In this document: piece by piece, positions 9,231 to 16,393 of the stretch
How positions within the stretch are numbered: the stretch's first letter is position 1
Layout: the number at the start of each line of letters is the position of its first letter
NCBI GenBank assembly: GCA_964346325.1
Contig: CAYFUK010000008.1
Span: 1-29,551, forward strand
DNA: 29,551 nt
Origin: JAUVDZ01 sp964346325
Lineage (GTDB): Bacteria > Patescibacteriota > Gracilibacteria > UBA1369 > PNNO01
Reading direction: 5' to 3'
Translations under genes and position numbers: made by a program
Notes under the pieces: generated by a model
What the model was told of the DNA's origin: nothing
Database searches by the model: none
Seen by the model: the letters and a program-made list of their open reading frames with translations, nothing else

Positions 9231-9282
9231 GGTGGAAGCAAAGTTACCAGAAAAAAACCTAAAAAACAACAGTATAGGGAAA

Positions 9283-9479
9283 GCGGGCCCTTAAGGCCCG
9301 CAATTAAATGTAGAACCTAAAGAGCCCGCAAAGGGGTCTGATACGTAAGATACAAAAAGTATCTCAGGTATCAAGGGGATTGAATCGCTCGCCTTCTTAA
9401 GACCGAAGTCAAAAGAAGATGAGAAATTCAGGGTTGTAAATCAGAAACGATAGCAAAAATACTACCGAATCATCATTAC
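9283..9479 (-). ncRNA. Unidentified structured RNA (leader of miaB or independent small RNA)
   Basis: About 200 bases with no protein gene but strong secondary structure on the minus strand, starting 7 bases after a consensus promoter. In transcript order: a hairpin at 9467-9448 (CGGTAG/CTATCG); a stem at 9418-9393, CTTCTT-TT-GAC-TTCG-GTC-TT-AAGAAG, closed by a C(UUCG)G tetraloop; GAGC (9390-9387) pairing with GCTC (9325-9322) around a long hairpin at 9372-9340 with 5- and 7-bp stems and a 5-base loop; and a final hairpin GCGGGCC-TTAAG-GGCCCGC (9301-9283) followed by only three T. The UUCG loop exists only on this strand, which fixes direction. I cannot match it to tmRNA, RNase P, SRP, T-box or known riboswitch signatures. 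It may be a 6S-like RNA or a cis-regulator of miaB, whose ATG is about 50 bases downstream. Confidence 0.65.
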
Positions 9480-9485
9480 ATAAAT

Positions 9486-9514
9486 ATTCTAACACAGATA
9501 CGAAAGAATGTCAA
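9486..9514 (-). promoter_or_regulatory. Strong sigma70-type promoter for the structured RNA / miaB
   Basis: On the minus strand TTGACA (9514-9509), a 17-base spacer and TAGAAT (9491-9486) give a perfect -35, ideal spacing and a 5/6 -10. The predicted start is near 9479. It is one of the two best promoters in the window. Confidence 0.8.
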
Positions 9515-9749
9515 TACTTGTTTGTTTTCGAAAAATCCGACTTTACCGGAAAATTGTCAGAAACCTTCGATTTTTGGCTTCTTACTCTGGCGTAAAAGCA
9601 AATTGATTGACAGCTTCAATCTATTCTCGCATACTATTGAAATCCCGTACCGGTACGGGATTAGTTGAATATTAAACTTATTTAAGCCGAAATTTTTTTA
9701 TCATTCTCTTAAATAATAAAATTTAAAAACCCGGGGTCTTTTCAGTAAT
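9515..9749. other. Intergenic stretch without a gene, containing a plus-strand promoter-like pair
   Basis: This stretch separates the RNA promoter from the end of the large bitopic-protein gene. No plausible protein is encoded. On the plus strand TTGACA (9607-9612), a 17-base spacer and CATACT (9630-9635) resemble a promoter whose start would fall on the 22-bp palindrome. Any such transcript would run antisense into the large gene. Apart from the palindrome I see nothing else. Confidence 0.35.
9641..9662. repeat. Perfect 22-bp palindrome
   Basis: AATCCCGTACC followed at once by its exact reverse complement, with no spacer. It lies 88 bases beyond the stop of the large bitopic-protein gene. 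As RNA it would form a 9-bp stem with a 4-base loop, but neither strand has a T-run after it, so an ordinary terminator is unlikely. A dimeric protein site is the alternative. Confidence 0.6.
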
Positions 9750-12700
9750 TTATGCAGTTTTTCTCTTAAACCAGTTTTTAGCGCGATTCCATAGACCTTT
9801 CTTCTCTGATTTCTTTTCAATATCAGCCATAGCAGGAACAGGTGGCGGACCTGTTTTTGGCATTCTATTATCTTCAATTGAAGCATACTCGGGCGGAGTA
9901 TCAGCGCCATCGCCACGCGGAATATCATAAACCGATGACTTTGCATCTACCGGAATAGGCGGCGGTGTAGCCTGACTCTCCGCTTTATACGCTGCATACG
10001 CGGGTACATAAGCGTTTTCACCTCTTGGGACATCATAAACGGACGGCTTTGCATCTACCGGAATCGGCGGAGGTGTCTGCCTTCTTTTTCTGTCCATATC
10101 GGCTAAAATAGGTTTTAATTCAATATCGGTTTTTACATCAAACATATCTTCATCTTTTAAAATTCGAGGAGGTTTTTTAGCAAGCATATCACCAAGCACA
10201 GGCTTTAATTCAGGCCCTTCAGCCGCACCATACATTGGAACAACCGATTCAATTTGGCTGTCATCAACCTTATGTACTTTTGCATCTTCAGGGATTGGCG
10301 GAGGAGTTACCGACTTAACTTTGTTTTCCGCAAACTTAACATCCTGTGGAATTTGTTCGATAGAACCTGTGGAACTCATTCCTTTTTCAGGCATTGGCAA
10401 ATTCATTACATGTGCAAATCTCCAAAAAGTTTTTAATACCTTTTTCCCATCCGCAAATCTTACTTTTTTACCCTCGGGAACATGATTCGGATCATCAAGC
10501 TGAGGATTAAGTTCAGCCAGACCTTCCATCAATTCTTCGCCTCTCTCATATAAGGCTTTATAATAAGCGTAACCTTTTTTCTTTGATTTAATTAATCTCT
10601 CATATTTTTTGGTTAACCATCTTGCCTGAATTCGTCTTTTATAATGTGAGTTTTTGTATTCTTCCCAATTTTTTAATTGTGCGTCTTCCTGCGCTGTAAT
10701 TGTGCCTTTAATGCTTTTTGCCTGAAGTTCTTTTTCTAACATACTCATGTAAATAAGCCATCCTTTTTCCAGTTGTTTTAATTCCTTTTGGTATGCAACT
10801 GCGGACTTATAACGATTTTTTAAGGGAAGATTTTTTAATGCTTCTTTTAACCGTTGTTCCATAAATCCCGAAATCGATTTAAAAGGAGCATCCTGCACAT
10901 CAAAGTACTTACCTTCCCACATTTCTCTATAAGTTCCATTGGGAAGATCATCGATTGTTTTTGTATCAATGTAAGCGAGTTCAATATCGTCGGGTTTTGC
11001 AGCCGCGCCTCTAACGTCGGCGGTTTTCTGAACAGGAGTTACTTTAGGTTTAACTACGGGCCGTTGCTGCGCTTTCATTGAGGGCCGCATGGTTGAAGGA
11101 ACTTTTCCGGGCTCACTCATCGGCTGCGCCATCTGCATAGGTGAAGGTTTACGCATAACAACTCTTTCCTTTTGATCATCTATAGAATTCTTTAATGCCA
11201 CTTGTGGTTTTGATTCCGGGGAACCGGATTTTCCTCTGCCATATTTATAAGTCAAATAACCTGCGCCACCTACAACCGTTAAAGCCAGCATTAAAATTAC
11301 CGTCTTAACTTTTCCCGGATTTTCAGCAACCCAGCTTTTTAATTTTTTTTCTCGTTTTGCTGAATCTTCTTCAGCCAAAATTGCTTTTTCCGGTTCGCCT
11401 AATTCTGCTTGTATAGCCGGCAAATCAGGCACTGTAATATCTTCAACTTTTTCTTTTTTAACTTTAGCTTGTTCCGATATTTTACTTTGAAGTTCAAAAG
11501 GTAAAACTTCCGGTTTTTTACTTGGTATTTCAGGCGTTGTTTTGGTTTCTTGAGCTTTTTTAGGAACCGGGGTTTTTAATGCAATTCCGGGAACAGGTGG
11601 AATTACATTATGAGTTTCCTCTTCAATATCATTTTCAGCCGGTTCCGGTTCTTCCTCTGGTTCCGGTTCCGGCTCAAGTTCCGGCTCAAAAACCATCATA
11701 TCTTCACTGTTTTGAACTCTTGTATCTTCTTCATCTTCTGCCCAAGCTTCTATCGGCTGAGGTTCAACTCTTGTGTCAGGCAATGGAGCTCCAGGGTCTG
11801 TTACTTCATTTGTTCTTTCACAATATTCGGTCGGAGATGCCGTACGTTGAATTTTTGACTTTGGGGGATCGGGTATATGTTTTGGATTAACAAAAGTGAC
11901 ATTGTCACTATCTTCATCTTCATAATAATCCCCGCCATCATCCTCCTGCGGGCCTGTGATCATTTCAGGCACAGGTACTTCACCTCCGCCAATCGTAGAA
12001 ACTTTACCGGGAACAGAAGATATCGCTGCTGCTTCTTTTTTGGGAGTTGGTTTTTCCAAAACCTCTTCAGTATCTTTTTTAGCCCGATTGCGTTCCTCCC
12101 GAATCTTTCTTTGACTTTCTTGCCTGGTTTTATCTATTAATTCCAAAAGGTTTTTTCGTTGATCATTAAATTGTTTATCTATAACTTCAATCATAATTTT
12201 TTTAACCGTGCCGCCGGCTTGCTCCACTCCCATATGCGTTCTTAAAAAATAACCGTAAACATTCATTGAGCCCATTTCCGTATATTTGGAGAAAATTTCC
12301 GAATGCAATTGTTCGGAATTTTTTACTACACCCAATAAACGAACTCGCAATTTTACGTCTTTTTGGCTTAAAGAAGAGATCGGTTCTTTAAGAATGTTTT
12401 GCCAGTTATCAAAAGTTTGATCCAAAAAATTCGCTAACTGTGAAGCAATATGCTCCTCAATTCGCTTTTTGCTTGCAATAAAATTCGATCTTATAGCCAA
12501 ACATACAAACTCAATAAAGCTTCTTCCAACAGGGTCCAAATGAGCCTTTTGATTATCGGTAAATCCTTTCAAATCCTCTTCCGTCTTAATCCATTTCGGG
12601 AACAAATTAGTCCTGGCCTGTTCATCATTAAACAATCCCCATATAACATTTTTAATCAACGAAGAAAGCTCCGCGTCCGGATTATTGAAATTATAAGCAG

Positions 12701-12863
12701 TGTACTTTTCAATCAATTCATTGTTTGTTCCGATTGAAATAAAATCATCAGGATCAATCAACTTAGATGCTTTTTCTTTCATGGTTTCAAATACTTCATC
12801 ACGTTCCTCAAAAGTCGCCCATTCCGTACTAGACCCTGTTCCGGTAAGTTTTTCTGGTGGCAT
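9750..12863 (-). CDS. Large single-pass membrane protein of unknown function with proline-rich tail
   Basis: I do not recognise this 1037-residue protein. Residues 1-260 are a mainly helical soluble region without a known motif and without a signal peptide. Residues about 265-500 are a low-complexity Pro/Glu linker including an EP repeat near 392-411. One transmembrane helix lies at about 519-541 (TVILMLALTVVGGAGYLTY), flanked by basic residues. A Pro/Met/Lys-rich linker follows, then a Lys-rich helical domain (about 645-845). The C-terminus carries repeated PPPIP/PPPVP motifs near 853, 931, 967 and 1005, two copies of SVYDxPRG (about 942 and 977), ELKPxLxDM twice, and ends in a basic amphipathic stretch (GLWNRAKNWFKRK). 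It looks like an envelope scaffold or adaptor. It is alone in its transcription unit with its own promoter. The ATG at 12861-12863 has no Shine-Dalgarno sequence. Confidence 0.85.
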   Translation of the reverse strand: MPPEKLTGTGSSTEWATFEERDEVFETMKEKASKLIDPDDFISIGTNNELIEKYTAYNFNNPDAELSSLIKNVIWGLFNDEQARTNLFPKWIKTEEDLKGFTDNQKAHLDPVGRSFIEFVCLAIRSNFIASKKRIEEHIASQLANFLDQTFDNWQNILKEPISSLSQKDVKLRVRLLGVVKNSEQLHSEIFSKYTEMGSMNVYGYFLRTHMGVEQAGGTVKKIMIEVIDKQFNDQRKNLLELIDKTRQESQRKIREERNRAKKDTEEVLEKPTPKKEAAAISSVPGKVSTIGGGEVPVPEMITGPQEDDGGDYYEDEDSDNVTFVNPKHIPDPPKSKIQRTASPTEYCERTNEVTDPGAPLPDTRVEPQPIEAWAEDEEDTRVQNSEDMMVFEPELEPEPEPEEEPEPAENDIEEETHNVIPPVPGIALKTPVPKKAQETKTTPEIPSKKPEVLPFELQSKISEQAKVKKEKVEDITVPDLPAIQAELGEPEKAILAEEDSAKREKKLKSWVAENPGKVKTVILMLALTVVGGAGYLTYKYGRGKSGSPESKPQVALKNSIDDQKERVVMRKPSPMQMAQPMSEPGKVPSTMRPSMKAQQRPVVKPKVTPVQKTADVRGAAAKPDDIELAYIDTKTIDDLPNGTYREMWEGKYFDVQDAPFKSISGFMEQRLKEALKNLPLKNRYKSAVAYQKELKQLEKGWLIYMSMLEKELQAKSIKGTITAQEDAQLKNWEEYKNSHYKRRIQARWLTKKYERLIKSKKKGYAYYKALYERGEELMEGLAELNPQLDDPNHVPEGKKVRFADGKKVLKTFWRFAHVMNLPMPEKGMSSTGSIEQIPQDVKFAENKVKSVTPPPIPEDAKVHKVDDSQIESVVPMYGAAEGPELKPVLGDMLAKKPPRILKDEDMFDVKTDIELKPILADMDRKRRQTPPPIPVDAKPSVYDVPRGENAYVPAYAAYKAESQATPPPIPVDAKSSVYDIPRGDGADTPPEYASIEDNRMPKTGPPPVPAMADIEKKSEKKGLWNRAKNWFKRKTA

Positions 12864-12949
12864 ATTTATAAATATTAATGATAACTAAAAATCGGATTTC
12901 CGTTATTTTATAAAGGCAAATAATCTTTTACATTACAAAAAATTCAACT

Positions 12950-12962
12950 TATTGAATCAATA
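12950..12962. promoter_or_regulatory. Operator-like palindrome at the start of the large-protein transcript
   Basis: TATTGA-A-TCAATA is a perfect 13-base palindrome just downstream of the predicted -10 (12972-12977), covering the first transcribed bases. That is a typical repressor position, but it is AT-rich and may be chance. Confidence 0.3.
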
Positions 12963-12971
12963 CGGTTGTTA

Positions 12972-13001
12972 AATTTACCACTTTTATTTTAATTTTGTCA
13001 A
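12972..13001 (-). promoter_or_regulatory. Predicted promoter of the large bitopic-protein gene
   Basis: On the minus strand TTGACA (13001-12996), an 18-base spacer and TAAATT (12977-12972). It begins 24 bases after the tRNA-Arg 3' end, giving a leader of about 100 bases. CAAGTA...TACTTG, a 6-bp inverted repeat, overlaps the -35 and could also act as a weak tRNA terminator. Confidence 0.6.
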
Positions 13002-13024
13002 GTAAATTGAAAAATACTTGGCTC

Positions 13025-13099
13025 TGGTGTCCCCAGCAGGAATCGAACCTGCATCTAGAGCTTAGGAGGCCCTCGTTCTATCCATTGAACTATGGGGAC
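13025..13099 (-). tRNA. tRNA-Arg(CCU)
   Basis: A complete cloverleaf on the minus strand: acceptor GTCCCCA/TGGGGAC, D stem GTTC/GAAC, anticodon stem AGGGC/GCTCT with loop CTCCTAA, and T arm GCAGG-TTCGATT-CCTGC. Discriminator A is followed by an encoded CCA (13027-13025). The anticodon CCU reads AGG. The first ten bases (13099-13090) are also the last codons and stop of the upstream MBL-fold gene, so tRNA and mRNA are probably made from one transcript. Confidence 0.97.
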
Positions 13100-13719
13100 C
13101 TGTCCAAAACAACAAAATCCGTCCGGTCATCCGGCAATGCACTCTTTGCTTTAACCGCGTACTCATCCTGTTTTTCATGTTCGGTTACTCCCATTTCTTT
13201 AAGTAATTTTTCCAAATCTTCATCTTTATCGTATTGCATGGGAATCACAACTCTCGGATCAACCTGTTCTATTGTCTGGTGCATTTTTCTGTTATCCAAA
13301 GCTCTTTCGCTGGCAGTGGGAACTATCAGAATATCAACATCGCCGATTTTTCTTAAAACCTCTTCATCAGGATCCCGTCCGATTTCAGCCAAATGACAAA
13401 TGCTGATATCATCAACAAGCAAACTGTATATTATTATACGACCTTTATCGGTATTGCCTTCCTCATGTTCATTTGTATATGCGGGAATAGCAACAATAGC
13501 CGCACCCTGAATCTCATATTCACCCGGCCAGTTGATTACTTCACAATTTTCAGCTCCTTTAATTAATTTTGCTTTTTCATGATAATCATCCGTTAAAAGT
13601 ACCGTGTCGGCTTTTAGGTCTTTAAGTGAATGATTTCCTCCTTCAACAGGGTCGGTAACAATTGTGGTTTTTTTGCCTTTTATTGTAAAAGTGGTTCCCC
13701 CGTGCCATTTGATTTCCAT
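13090..13719 (-). CDS. MBL-fold (UlaG-like) protein lacking the canonical metal-binding motif
   Basis: A 209-residue protein with the layout of small metallo-beta-lactamase-fold hydrolases: an N-terminal WHGGTTFTIKG strand pair, TIVTDPV, then the position of the metal loop, VINWPGEYEIQG and a C-terminal VVIPMQYDKDED. Family members usually carry THxHxDH in the loop; here it reads LLTDDYHEKAKLI, with only one His, and the later His/Asp ligands are not obvious. It is likely catalytically different or inactive. Similar proteins annotated as Zn-dependent hydrolases occur in Patescibacteria. The last residues (DRSP and stop) are encoded by the first ten bases of the tRNA-Arg gene. The promoter is at 13754-13782, back to back with that of enolase. 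Confidence 0.8.
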   Translation of the reverse strand: MEIKWHGGTTFTIKGKKTTIVTDPVEGGNHSLKDLKADTVLLTDDYHEKAKLIKGAENCEVINWPGEYEIQGAAIVAIPAYTNEHEEGNTDKGRIIIYSLLVDDISICHLAEIGRDPDEEVLRKIGDVDILIVPTASERALDNRKMHQTIEQVDPRVVIPMQYDKDEDLEKLLKEMGVTEHEKQDEYAVKAKSALPDDRTDFVVLDRSP

Positions 13720-13753
13720 TTTAGATTGGTTATTTCAGTAAAAATGCACGCAA

Positions 13754-13782
13754 ATTGTACTGTAATTTTATTAAAAACGCAA
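13754..13782 (-). promoter_or_regulatory. Predicted promoter of the MBL-fold gene and tRNA-Arg
   Basis: On the minus strand TTGCGT (13782-13777), a 17-base spacer and TACAAT (13759-13754), about 35 bases before the ATG. The absence of another promoter before the tRNA suggests that it also drives tRNA-Arg. Confidence 0.55.
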
Positions 13783-13786
13783 AAGC

Positions 13787-13815
13787 TTGAAGTTTCAGTG
13801 ATTTTTCGCTAAATT
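13787..13815 (+). promoter_or_regulatory. Predicted promoter of enolase
   Basis: TTGAAG (13787-13792), a 17-base spacer and TAAATT (13810-13815), with the start near 13822 and a leader of about 20 bases. Its -35 lies only 4 bases from the -35 of the divergent MBL-fold promoter, so the two polymerases may compete. Confidence 0.55.
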
Positions 13816-13843
13816 ATGGCAGGTAATAAGATAATTTTCAATT

Positions 13844-15106
13844 ATGGGTAAGCTTAAAAATTTACATGCCAGACAGGTGCTTGATTCCCGCGGGAATCCG
13901 ACTGTCGAGGTTGAAGCATACACAAAAAAAAATATGGCAAGGTCCATTGTTCCAAGCGGAGCATCAACAGGTGTGCATGAAGCGGTTGAACTCAGGGATG
14001 GTGATGAATCAAAATATATGGGCAAGGGCGTAACCAAGGCTGTTGCCAATGTGAATAATGTAATAAAACCCGAGATTTTAGGTTTTGATATTTTTGACCA
14101 AAAAGGATTGGATCAAAAACTTATTGATCTGGACGGCACTGAAAACAAAAAGAATCTTGGTGCAAATGCAATTCTTGGAGTTAGCCTTGCTGTTGCACGT
14201 CTCGCTGCAAAAGAAAACAACGTGGAATTATTCGAATATCTTAATCCCGATGCAAATCTTCTTCCGGTACCGATGATGAATATAATAAACGGCGGCAAAC
14301 ATGCTGATAACGATCTTGATATTCAGGAATTTATGATTATGCCGGTTGGAGCAAAAACTTTTGCCCGAGCCCTCAGGATGGGATCTGAAATTTTCCATAA
14401 TCTCAAAAAAATTCTTAAAAAAGAAGGACTCGCAACAAGTGTAGGTGATGAAGGCGGGTTTGCTCCTAATCTTTCCACCAATGCAGAAGCTTTTGAATAT
14501 ATTTTAAAGGCCGTTGAAAAAGCCGGTTATAAAGCGGGCGATGAAGTAATGCTGGCGATTGATGCCGCTGCATCCGAGTTTTACAATAAAGAAACTAAAA
14601 AATATTCTATAGACGGAAATGATTTAACAAGTGAAGAAGCAATAAAATATTATGAGGATTTGATTGAAAAATTTCCTTTGATTTCGCTTGAAGACGGCCT
14701 GGATGAAGATGACTGGGACGGCTGGATAATGCTGAATGAAAAAACCGGTGACAAAGTTCAACTGGTTGGTGACGATTTACTTGTAACAAATGTTGAAAGG
14801 CTAAAAAAAGGAATCGAGAAAAAAGCGGCCAACTCAATTTTGATTAAACTGAATCAGATAGGAACTCTTACTGAAACAACAGAAGCAATAAAACTTGCGA
14901 AAAGCTCCAACTGGACATCGGTTGTTTCTCACAGAAGCGGCGAAACCGAAGATACTACAATCGCAGACTTTACGGTTGCAATGCAAACCGGTCAAATAAA
15001 AACGGGATCTTTAAGCCGTACTGACAGAATATGCAAATACAATCAGCTTCTCAGAATCGAAGAACACCTGGGAGATAAAGCTATTTACCATAATCTAAAA
15101 AAATAA
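13844..15106 (+). CDS. eno: Enolase (phosphopyruvate hydratase)
   Basis: Interconverts 2-phosphoglycerate and phosphoenolpyruvate in lower glycolysis. At 420 residues it is full length. It begins with the usual ARQVLDSRGNPTVEVEAYT and has SGASTGVHEAVELRDGD, the metal-binding SLEDGLDEDDWDGW, the signature ILIKLNQIGTLTET with the catalytic lysine, and SHRSGETEDTTIADF. The expected catalytic residues appear present. The stop TAA is followed at once by the ATG of nnrD, so the two are translationally coupled. The ATG at 13844 has no Shine-Dalgarno sequence and fits the family start. Confidence 0.98.
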   Translation: MGKLKNLHARQVLDSRGNPTVEVEAYTKKNMARSIVPSGASTGVHEAVELRDGDESKYMGKGVTKAVANVNNVIKPEILGFDIFDQKGLDQKLIDLDGTENKKNLGANAILGVSLAVARLAAKENNVELFEYLNPDANLLPVPMMNIINGGKHADNDLDIQEFMIMPVGAKTFARALRMGSEIFHNLKKILKKEGLATSVGDEGGFAPNLSTNAEAFEYILKAVEKAGYKAGDEVMLAIDAAASEFYNKETKKYSIDGNDLTSEEAIKYYEDLIEKFPLISLEDGLDEDDWDGWIMLNEKTGDKVQLVGDDLLVTNVERLKKGIEKKAANSILIKLNQIGTLTETTEAIKLAKSSNWTSVVSHRSGETEDTTIADFTVAMQTGQIKTGSLSRTDRICKYNQLLRIEEHLGDKAIYHNLKK

Positions 15107-15982
15107 ATGGGTCCAGGATCACTCACAACACTTCGCAAACAACATATTAAAAAGATTTTTCCGGGAAGGTCTGAAAATTCGCATAAAGGCCAGAACGGTA
15201 AAGTAATGATTGTCGGTGGAAGCATTGAGTACTACGGAGCGCCTTTGCTAAGTGCTTTAGGCTCCTTGTACAGCGGAAGTGATTTGGTATATATTTTTGT
15301 CCCGGAATGTAATTTTGATGTGAGCAGAAGTTTGTATCCGGATTTTATCGTTAAAAAATTTCCGGGTCATTATTTAACTCATCAGGGTGTTCGGGATATC
15401 CTTGAAATGTCAAAAAAGTGTGACGCGGTTTTGATAGGGCCCGGAATGTTTGACCGTGAAGTTACTGTTCGCGCTATTCTTGAATTGATTGAAGCATTGG
15501 ATACGCCCACTGTTTTGGATTCGACCGCCATTGAAGTTTTAAAACTGGTTAAAGAAGTTCCTTTGAATCAACAGATTGTTGTGTGTCCGCATAAAAATGA
15601 ATTTGAAAACTTAACAATGCGGGATATTAAAGATAATAAAAACCGGGAAGACATAATCAAATTTGTCAGAACAATAGCAACGGAAATGCAGATAAATGTT
15701 TTGTTAAAAAGCCCCAATGATGTAATCGCTTCAACTAAAGGAGATATTGCTTTAAATAAAACGGGCAACGCAGGCTTAACGGTTGGAGGCAGCGGAGATG
15801 TTCTGGCGGGTGTAATAACAAGTTTGATTGCACAAGGCGCAACACCTTTTGACGCATGTAAAATTGCCGCGTTTACAGTAGGCTATACAGGTGATTATTT
15901 ATATAAACAAAAAGATTTCTGCTTTAGCGCAACTGATGTGGCATTGGAGCTGCCTTTTACAATAAGGCAGATTTTACAATGA
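15107..15982 (+). CDS. nnrD: ADP- or ATP-dependent NAD(P)H-hydrate dehydratase
   Basis: Repairs hydrated NAD(P)H (NADHX) by nucleotide-dependent dehydration. The 291-residue protein has the ribokinase-like fold of the YjeF C-terminal domain: VMIVGGSIEYYGAPLLSALGS near the N-terminus, a VLIGPGMF segment and the signature NKTGNAGLTVGGSGDVLAGV with the catalytic aspartate in GGSGD. The usual fused or adjacent epimerase domain (NnrE) is not in this window. The gene starts immediately after the enolase stop, so it is translated with a glycolytic enzyme. The stop is TGA. The symbol is a family assignment; sugar-kinase relatives are a remote alternative. Confidence 0.9.
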   Translation: MGPGSLTTLRKQHIKKIFPGRSENSHKGQNGKVMIVGGSIEYYGAPLLSALGSLYSGSDLVYIFVPECNFDVSRSLYPDFIVKKFPGHYLTHQGVRDILEMSKKCDAVLIGPGMFDREVTVRAILELIEALDTPTVLDSTAIEVLKLVKEVPLNQQIVVCPHKNEFENLTMRDIKDNKNREDIIKFVRTIATEMQINVLLKSPNDVIASTKGDIALNKTGNAGLTVGGSGDVLAGVITSLIAQGATPFDACKIAAFTVGYTGDYLYKQKDFCFSATDVALELPFTIRQILQ

Positions 15983-16082
15983 TATTGACGAAAAAGGCAC
16001 AGGTAGGTTTGCAGTAATTATAGGAATGTATTAAAATCTCGCAGGTAAGGCTTCTGCTCTTTAAAAAATTCGGGGGTGACAC
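15983..16082 (+). promoter_or_regulatory. Leader of the small membrane protein gene with a strong Shine-Dalgarno sequence
   Basis: GGGGGTGA at 16071-16078, 4 bases before the ATG, is the only strong Shine-Dalgarno sequence I see in the window. TTGACG (15985-15990) and TTGCAG (16009-16014) are possible -35 elements, but neither has a well-spaced good -10. CAGGTA occurs twice in direct orientation (near 16000 and 16043). Confidence 0.45.
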
Positions 16083-16340
16083 ATGAGTGAGATCTTCTTT
16101 TTTGGTGGAATCGCAGTAACCGTTCTTGGAGTTATGCTGCTGATCTTCATCAAGGATATAACCTTCTCAACATTTCTGATTTTGACAGGCACCTACTCAT
16201 TCGCGATTTTTTATTTACTTGTGAAAGAAATATTCACCTTAAATAAAGCAATTTTTTGTATACTATGCGTTCTTGTTGTATGGATCCCCATAACAATCAA
16301 TGAAAGCAGAAACAAAACCAAGCAGAAGCCACACATTTAA
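16083..16340 (+). CDS. Small three-helix membrane protein of unknown function
   Basis: Not recognised. The 85-residue protein has three predicted membrane segments (about 4-25, 29-48 and 56-74) and a short hydrophilic tail with NESRNKTKQKPHI, and no catalytic motif. It is supported as a gene by the strong Shine-Dalgarno sequence GGGGGTGA, by coherent hydrophobic periodicity and by a perfect GC-rich hairpin just after its stop. The strong ribosome site is unlike nearly every other gene here, which suggests either a need for high expression or a foreign origin. It lies between nnrD and ispDF on the same strand. Confidence 0.65.
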   Translation: MSEIFFFGGIAVTVLGVMLLIFIKDITFSTFLILTGTYSFAIFYLLVKEIFTLNKAIFCILCVLVVWIPITINESRNKTKQKPHI

Positions 16341-16343
16341 TGT

Positions 16344-16373
16344 CCCCGCGAAGCGCATTTGCGCTTCGCGGGG
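16344..16373 (+). terminator. Perfect 13-bp GC-rich hairpin after the small membrane protein gene
   Basis: CCCCGCGAAGCGC-ATTT-GCGCTTCGCGGGG is fully paired and much richer in GC than its surroundings. No T-run follows (CAATCTTC), so it is not a standard terminator; it may still end transcription, protect the mRNA 3' end, or be a mobile repeat. The ispDF ATG is 20 bases downstream. Confidence 0.5.
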
Positions 16374-16393
16374 CAATCTTCTAAAATAAAATC

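Noticed and set aside
9231..9269. TTG start at 9269 for miaB
   Set aside because: It adds 13 atypical residues; MiaB proteins start just before the TLGCQMN segment, as with the ATG at 9230.
9283..9479. Structured RNA as tmRNA, RNase P RNA, SRP RNA or T-box
   Set aside because: The hallmark sequences of each (tRNA-like ends with tag frame, GAGGAAAGUCC, GGAAG-type tetraloop domain, T-box GGUGG) were not found; a 6S-like identity is left open because the end-to-end closing stem was not convincing.
9800..10100. EPIYA-type effector motifs in the large protein tail
   Set aside because: PPEYASI and ENAYVPAYA only loosely resemble EPIYA, and no secretion signal is visible.
11579..12140. Several plus-strand frames opposite the Pro/Glu linker of the large protein
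   Set aside because: They arise from the biased codons of the EP-rich repeat on the other strand and have no family features or start signals.
12995..13396. Plus-strand frame of 133 residues containing ESNLHLELRRPSFYPLNYGD
   Set aside because: This is the antisense translation of tRNA-Arg and of the MBL-fold gene, a well-known source of false genes.
16344..16373. GC-rich hairpin as an integron attC site
   Set aside because: The required RYYYAAC and GTTRRRY core sites are missing and no integrase is present.
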